Assembly (NCBI RefSeq): GCF_901709675.1
Contig: NC_051088.1
Location: forward strand, 3,024,664-3,088,663
Length of the DNA: 64,000 bases
Direction: 5' to 3'
Origin: Syngnathus acus
Lineage: Eukaryota; Chordata; Actinopteri; Syngnathiformes; Syngnathidae
Part shown: positions 58,663-64,000 of the stretch, in pieces
Layout of the letters: every line of letters starts with the position of its first letter
How positions within the stretch are numbered: position 1 is the stretch's first letter
Made by a program: the position numbers and the translations under genes
Notes under the pieces: generated by a model
Told to the model about the DNA's origin: nothing
The model's database searches: none
Seen by the model: only the letters and a program-made list of their open reading frames with translations

Positions 58663-59240
58663 CTTTATTATGGAGTAGCAGTGGTCCAGTGTATTTGTGC
58701 CTCTGGTGGGACACGTTATGTGCTGTCTGTATTTGGGGAGTTCGTGTGTGAGGTTCGTTCTGTTGAAATCAGCCAAAACAATGATCAGTGAGTTTGGTAG
58801 TTTTTTCTCCATGTCTGTTATCTGGTCAGCAAGCAGCTGCATGGCTTCGAGTGCACGTGGTGGAATGGAAACAGCCGCCATTATGATCAAAAACTCCCAT
58901 GGTGAATAAAACGGCCAGGAGTTTATGAAAAGTGTCTCTAGGAGAGTGCTGCAAGACTCTTTCAACATTGTGACATCAGTACACCAACCTTCATTAATGT
59001 AAAATATACACCACCTCCCTTTGTTTTTCCCATGAGCTCCGTGCTGCGATCTGCTCGTAGTAGCCGAAACCCAGGAATCTCGACGCCATGGGATGTTTTC
59101 GTCGAGCCACGTTTTGGTGAAGCACAGGGCGGCGGATCTGCTAACGTCCGGGTTCCTTCGGAAAAATGGCAAAGGGCAGCCCGTGGGGAAGGTCGGCCTC
59201 GACCCATGGTTCCATCTTATCGGAGGCAATGGCTTTGACC
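58663..59240 (-). mobile_element. CR1/Rex1-type LINE, endonuclease part
   Basis: Minus strand: GKNKGRWCIFYINEGWCTDV, LKESCSTLLETLFINSWPFY, MAAVSIPPRALEAMQLLADQ, IIVLADFNRTNLTHELPKY and ITCPTRGTNTLDHCYSIIKD. ADFN replaces the usual GDFN. It continues the LINE at 56215-58258. Confidence 0.75.
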
Positions 59241-59289
59241 ACTCGACCAGAGCCTGCTTAATGTACCCCTTAGAACCACAACTGCAAGT

Positions 59290-59505
59290 TATACTTGAAA
59301 AACAAAACCCATACTTGAAAAAAGAGTTATTGAATAAACTATTTTCAGGTTTCACCTCCATTTATTTTTCAGGTTTTGAGTTCTTTTTTCTTCAGTTACA
59401 TGTTTTATATTTTCAGATTCACAGCTCTTTTTTTCAGGTTACCCTCTTGTTTTTTCAGATTATAATCTTTTTTTTTTCCCAAGTTAAAATCTTTTTTTTC
59501 GAATT
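59290..59505. repeat. Degenerate ~25-bp repeats of poly-T plus CAG
   Basis: TTTTTCAGGTTTTGAG, TTTTCAGATTCAC, TTTTTTTCAGGTTACC, TTTTTTCAGATTATAATC and TTTTTTTTCCCAAGTTAAAATC follow each other at roughly 25-bp spacing. The units resemble weak 3' splice sites. No gene is nearby. Confidence 0.5.
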
Positions 59506-59765
59506 TCACACTTTTGACCCGAATCTGGCGTGGAGTCACGAATAACAGCTGAACAAGAATGTTTGGAACAACCCGAATCTTAATCTTCACGAGCCACCCC
59601 CCACGTGACATAAAAAAATGTGGCCGCAGGCCCATGTCTCCCGTGCCTTAAACCGCTAATTTCAAAGATGGTAAAGTTTTTTGCATTTGCTATCGAGGTC
59701 TTCACAGTGTGATTACTTGACAAGAAATGACACGGAATCCAATCTTTTGTTGAGATATTAATGTG

Positions 59766-60550
59766 TACCAGTGGCGGGCCGTGCATTTCACGCCTAGGCC
59801 TTCATTAGTGCTCCGCCTGAATCAATCCAACCCTCAATAACTATTATATGGCTATAAAACGTATACTACAGGTACAGCTCCGACGCATATAAAAAGCATA
59901 AAAATAACTAGATAAAATTGCAATATTATTGAGGAATATAGCAACATTTTACTCACCCAAAATCCTGATTATTTGTAAACAAAATCCATCCTCCTTTCTT
60001 TCCTCAAGAAGATTTCAATGACTGTTGTGCAGATTATCCGTGCGTTTCAGTTCCGTCAAGAAGTTCTTTTCTATCGCCATCAAAGCTAATGCTGAAAGTG
60101 GAGCCTGCCCTGTCGTATTTCTGGCATGTTTTAATTTTCTTTAGGGCTGAGAATGCCCGTTCAACAGAAGCATGCTTTTCTTGAAAGGTCCGTCTTGAAA
60201 ATGGCTTTGACAGTAAATCTGCAACCAAATCCATTTCTTCTCCTCCTTTTGCCATTGTGGGTTGACAAAACAGCTATTAAATCAGCACAACAATATCTTT
60301 GTTTGTGCGGCTCGCTACAGATGCAGTTTGCTCGCTCTGGCTAGTACACTGACTATACTATCAAAGCGTGTGAATATGCTGACGTTTCCGTAAGCTTGCT
60401 AGAAGGCCTTGGTGTCGCCAACTCAAAATCTGATTGGTTGAAGCAAGTTTGATCGACATTTATTTTATGCCACAGGACCCACAGAACTGATTTTAAAGGC
60501 CTCCAGGCAGATTTCTTTGACCCTGGCAACACATAGTGGCTGAAATGTGA
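59766..60550 (-). mobile_element. hAT fragment with internally deleted transposase
   Basis: The terminus CAGTGGCGGGCCGTGCATTT at 59766 is a hAT-like end. A minus-strand frame at 60034-60255 begins MAKGGEEMDLVADLLSKPFS and RRTFQEK, as in N-termini of ZMYM/TTF-type hAT transposases, then switches to VERAFSALKKIKTCQ, the C-terminal dimerisation-type motif. The other terminus is not seen. Confidence 0.6.
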
Positions 60551-60652
60551 TTGGTTAAATGCTTAAATATGAAAATACACATCTGGAAGCAGCGCAACCA
60601 GGGGGCTCGCAATGAAAGGAAGTGGACAGACCATTTGGAATAATTTAATACT

Positions 60653-61017
60653 TCCATCCATCCATTTTCCATACCGCTTGTCCCCACGGGGGTTGCGGGC
60701 GTGCTGGAGCCCATCTCCAGCAGGCATTGGGCAGTAGACAGGGGACACCCTGAACCGGTTGCCAGCTGATTGCAGGGTACACAGAGACGAACAACCATCC
60801 GCACTCGCACTCACACTTGGGACAATTTGGAGTGCTCAATTGGCCTACCAAAAGATGTTTTTAGGGTGTGGGAAGAAACCGGAGTGCCCTGAGAAAACCC
60901 ACGCGGGCACGGGGAGAACATGTAAACTCCACACAGGGAGGGTCGGAGGTGGAATCGAATCGGCACCCTCCTAACTGTGAGGTGGACAGGCTAACCAGTG
61001 TGCCACCGAGCGCCCTT
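60653..61017 (-). mobile_element. tRNA-headed SINE (family A), copy 3, with 10-bp TSD
   Basis: Tail TCCATCCATCCATTTTCC first, head GGCACACTGGTTAGCC read in reverse at the right end. ATTTAATACT flanks both sides (60643-60652 and 61018-61027). Confidence 0.88.
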
Positions 61018-61037
61018 ATTTAATACTTATTAAATAC

Positions 61038-61086
61038 ATTTTGTCCATGAATACGTATTAAATTAATACGTATTCATGGACAAAAT
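61038..61086. repeat. Perfect 23-bp inverted repeat, 3-nt loop
   Basis: Arms 61038-61060 and 61064-61086 are exact reverse complements around AAT, 11 bp past the SINE target duplication. The arm includes TTTTGTCCATGAATACG. Confidence 0.95.
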
Positions 61087-61201
61087 ACAATTAACATCAG
61101 TCTGTTATTCAGATATTTTTAGGCCAGCAGAGAAGGCCTTGCAGGCCCTGACAAACCATCACTGGTGTGTGTGTGTGAGTCAGTTTGAGAGTATGAGAAA
61201 G

Positions 61202-61203
<2 letters not shown>

Positions 61204-61294
<91 letters not shown>
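61204..61294. repeat. (TG)n microsatellite, about 45 units
   Basis: Uninterrupted TG dinucleotides between GAAAGGGG and CGCTCGCC. Open frames across it are repeat artefacts. Confidence 0.97.
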
Positions 61295-61297
<3 letters not shown>

Positions 61298-61299
61298 TC

Positions 61300-64000
61300 G
61301 CCTTCACACTGATGCAAAACTTGCGCGTTCTTTTGAAAATGTGTTCATTTCACTCGCTACAGCTGGTATAGGCTAGGACACAATAAGGTTGTTTCCTCTG
61401 CATTTTCTGGCCAATTCCCATTGCAGTTCACTACTTTTAGAGCAAGTCACAAACCGGCAATAATAGAAGTCATGCCTGTGAGAACAAAGAGACCCAGATG
61501 AATAAACGATGCATTTAATTGTATTGCACAATCAATCAAGGCACATGTACGTACCACACTCAAGCTAGCTAACTTTGCAGCAGCAGCGTGGTACGCATTC
61601 TCTATTCCGTGACAAATACATGCCGATTAAAGCCTTGTGAAACGGAGCAGGGAGATGATGCGCGCGACATTGTACACGCACCAAAAACTTTTGCCGTGTG
61701 CCCATCATGTGTTGCAGACCAGTCGTAAAGATGGTGCACAACACACTGCATAAGTCACGTGATGCAATGCAGTTGTTGCCCGCAGATACGCTTGTTGTCG
61801 GTACTGGATGGGGGCAATTACACGGACAGATGAAGAACCACTTCATCCTCAGTCCATTTTTTCAATCATTCACTGCCAACCCAGTTAATATGGATCTTTG
61901 ACATTAACTTTCTTGTTCCTTGTCCTTGGACCGCAAAACGGGCATCCATCGGTCGGCCCATTTCCCTCACTGGGACGAAATACTCACCTCTGGTTGAATA
62001 AACATAACTGTTTTTTGGGTTTGCTGAAAAGTGATGATTTTGAAGGTACAAATATTCTGTCTGACTCATGTTTTACTCGGTTTTAATACCGAGCAGGAAC
62101 ACATATACCCAATCTGATAACCCCAGTATTGAAGTTATGAAACTTTGGGTAACATATTTTTCTTATGCTGATACCATCGAAATTCAGGCTCAGCATGTAC
62201 CGGCGATTGAGTCTGTTGGTTTGTCTCATCAAACGCATTTCTGAGGCCGGGTAAACCTGAGCAAACTGCAGAATGAACCAATCAGTGAAGATTGAACGTG
62301 ATGTTGTAAAAAATAGAAAAAGTATGACCTTTCTTTTGAAAAAAACAAATGCTTCCAGTGCTGTCAGCTGCTGGGATTTTTATGACTGTGTTTCTGATAA
62401 GTTAGAACTGATTTAATGTTGAATGATGTGAACAATTGTCTCTCCCGCGCACCATTTTGAATGAGGATGGACTTTCGCTGCCAAAGCGTGACTGTGTTCG
62501 TGAAGAATACGTCACAGCAAGCAAACACATTTGATTGGACTGTTTAACTTGAACCGAGGCCTAGCTGCGGTGAATGGTTTGGTCTCTAGACCCACTCTTT
62601 TTGTTGGTGCGGCTTGCCAGGCTTGGATACTGGCCCGTTGAGTTCTGCCTTTCGGGCTACAAGTTGATGTTGTTACTGTTGTATATTTTCTGAGAGGTGT
62701 GGGCGCCAAGACAGATCTCAGAAAATACACAACATTACTCAAGATTTTGGAGTTAATCTGTGTCTTTCCTCTACAATATCACTGACAATTACAATTCACA
62801 CAATAAACATCAGTCAGGTCAGTAGACTTAATTGCGCATGCTTTTTACATTGACAAAACTTTGCCTTTGGAATAATGTTTATTTTGCTAATTCACCTGTA
62901 AATTTAAACATTAAATGCATACTGTTAGTAAACGAGCATTACGTGAGTGACCCACATTAGCCTGCTTGTTGCTAAATATTATTTGGAGTTACATGAAGGA
63001 AGACCTCTCCTGACAGTTATAACGCTATCTTTACCAAGTACACAACAAAGCTTAAGGTTTATTATTAATACAGACGTGGTCCATTTTGTACCTCCCAGGT
63101 GTTTGTACTAGACTTTCACAGATTTTGGAAACAGCTTCATTACCTCACAACACGCTCAAGACTCAAACAGTGGGGATGGTATCCCTTGGTCAGTCCGCCA
63201 AGGATTTTTTTTTTTTTTTAAAGTATTTTGGTTTGTTTGGGTTTGAGGCATGCTCGCTGTGGGGGTGAGGTAGAGGATTTTTTTCCATTAGAAAGCACTT
63301 GTTTGCTGAAAAACGTTTTCTCAATGGGAAATGACTGGATTCACACGCTGACTAAATGCTCACCCATCCTCTCAATTGGAATGAGACACTGACAGTGTAG
63401 GGGGGACAACAAACGCTTTTAATGAGAAAAATAACTAATAACCCGGTAAAAACTAGTGAGTCTACAGTGACAGTGTATTGAGTTGAAAGCAGAGTATTAT
63501 TATTCATCAGCTATGAGGTCACCACACATCACGACTAAGTCTAGGAACAACATGGCTGCTGGCTGACATGGTGGCTTCCGGCGAGACGCGCAAGGTTATA
63601 GGCACTGAACTTCGGAACATGCAATGTGGCGGCTGCTTACTGTGGTCCCATACGGTCTGACAAAGGCCAGCTAAGGGGCTTGCGGCAACCAAATGCCACA
63701 AACGCAGAGGTGAGCTTGGGTCATCACGAGGTGACCCACAATCCAGTAAGAAAATTCCCCACTGTAGTGGACTTTTCAAATGGTGCCAACTCCTAGCTGT
63801 CAGGAGATAAGAATGACACAATGAAAATGTTCAAATACTGCATGAGTGGATCTGATCCAATTGAGAGGTTGAGAACGTGTTTGTTTGGCTTGATTGACAT
63901 CATGAGCGATTAAGAAGCAATTTCTTTCAATTTGTGCTACCACATACAGAAACAAATTGAGGAAAATCTGGGATCGGCCAATCTTGACACCTCCCAAAAT
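61300..64000. other. Intergenic stretch, nothing identified
   Basis: No gene, RNA or named repeat is supported. A partly complementary pair (GTATATTTTCTGAGA near 62679 and TCTCAGAAAATACAC near 62717) could form a stem. Short open frames have no recognised domains. Confidence 0.4.

Overview
This is a vertebrate, almost certainly teleost fish, nuclear window. The one confident host gene is split by introns with canonical splice signals. The rest is dominated by transposon families typical of ray-finned fish: Tc1/mariner, pogo/Tigger, hAT, tRNA-headed SINEs, several LINE groups and solo LTRs. No prokaryotic feature is present. The species cannot be read from the sequence; the very heavy TE load points to an expanded rather than a compact fish genome.

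The host gene is dtx3 (Deltex E3 ubiquitin ligase 3) on the + strand. A large exon (about 18594-19443) carries the N-terminal region, a C3HC4 RING and the start of the Deltex C-terminal (DTC) domain. A 218-nt exon (40261-40478) and a terminal coding exon (50495-50570) complete the DTC domain. The splice phases (0, then 2) join cleanly into one reading frame. A short upstream ORF with a good start context and donor (18305-18426) is a candidate 5' exon. Intron 1 is 20.8 kb and intron 2 is 10.0 kb, and most of both is recognisable mobile DNA.

Layout. 1-760: palindrome-rich repeat. 768-1407: relative of the hAT-like element of the introns. 3100-4640: RTE-like LINE (-). 4808-5166: SINE. 5220-5650: LINE fragment. 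6040-11197: TA-flanked element with CCGT termini carrying a hAT remnant, a LINE and another CCGT-terminus element. 13624-13905: MITE end. 14056-15299: hAT with a perfect 8-bp target duplication. 15575-17215: LINE pieces. 17490-18300: upstream region of dtx3. Intron 1: a Tc1-like shell (19547-23521) holding three insertions; a hAT shell (24397-32941) holding a second hAT, a CCGT element, a LINE and a third hAT-like element; then a SINE, a nearly full-length L2 LINE and a solo LTR. Intron 2: a MITE, an internally deleted Tigger, a nearly intact Tc1 transposon, a LINE fragment, a second copy of the hAT-like element, an AT microsatellite and a CCGT element with a nested SINE. Downstream: probable 3'UTR and intergenic DNA, a second solo LTR, a CR1/Rex1-type LINE lacking its catalytic FADD segment, a hAT fragment, a SINE and a (TG)n tract.

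I found no new defence or metabolic system. The most unusual signals are structural: multi-layer nested transposons whose outer target duplications still match; near-identical direct repeats flanking the central DTC exon; five element families sharing CCGT termini and TA flanks; two sharp perfect palindromes that look like template-switch products; and two LINE copies sharing the same in-frame stop codon.
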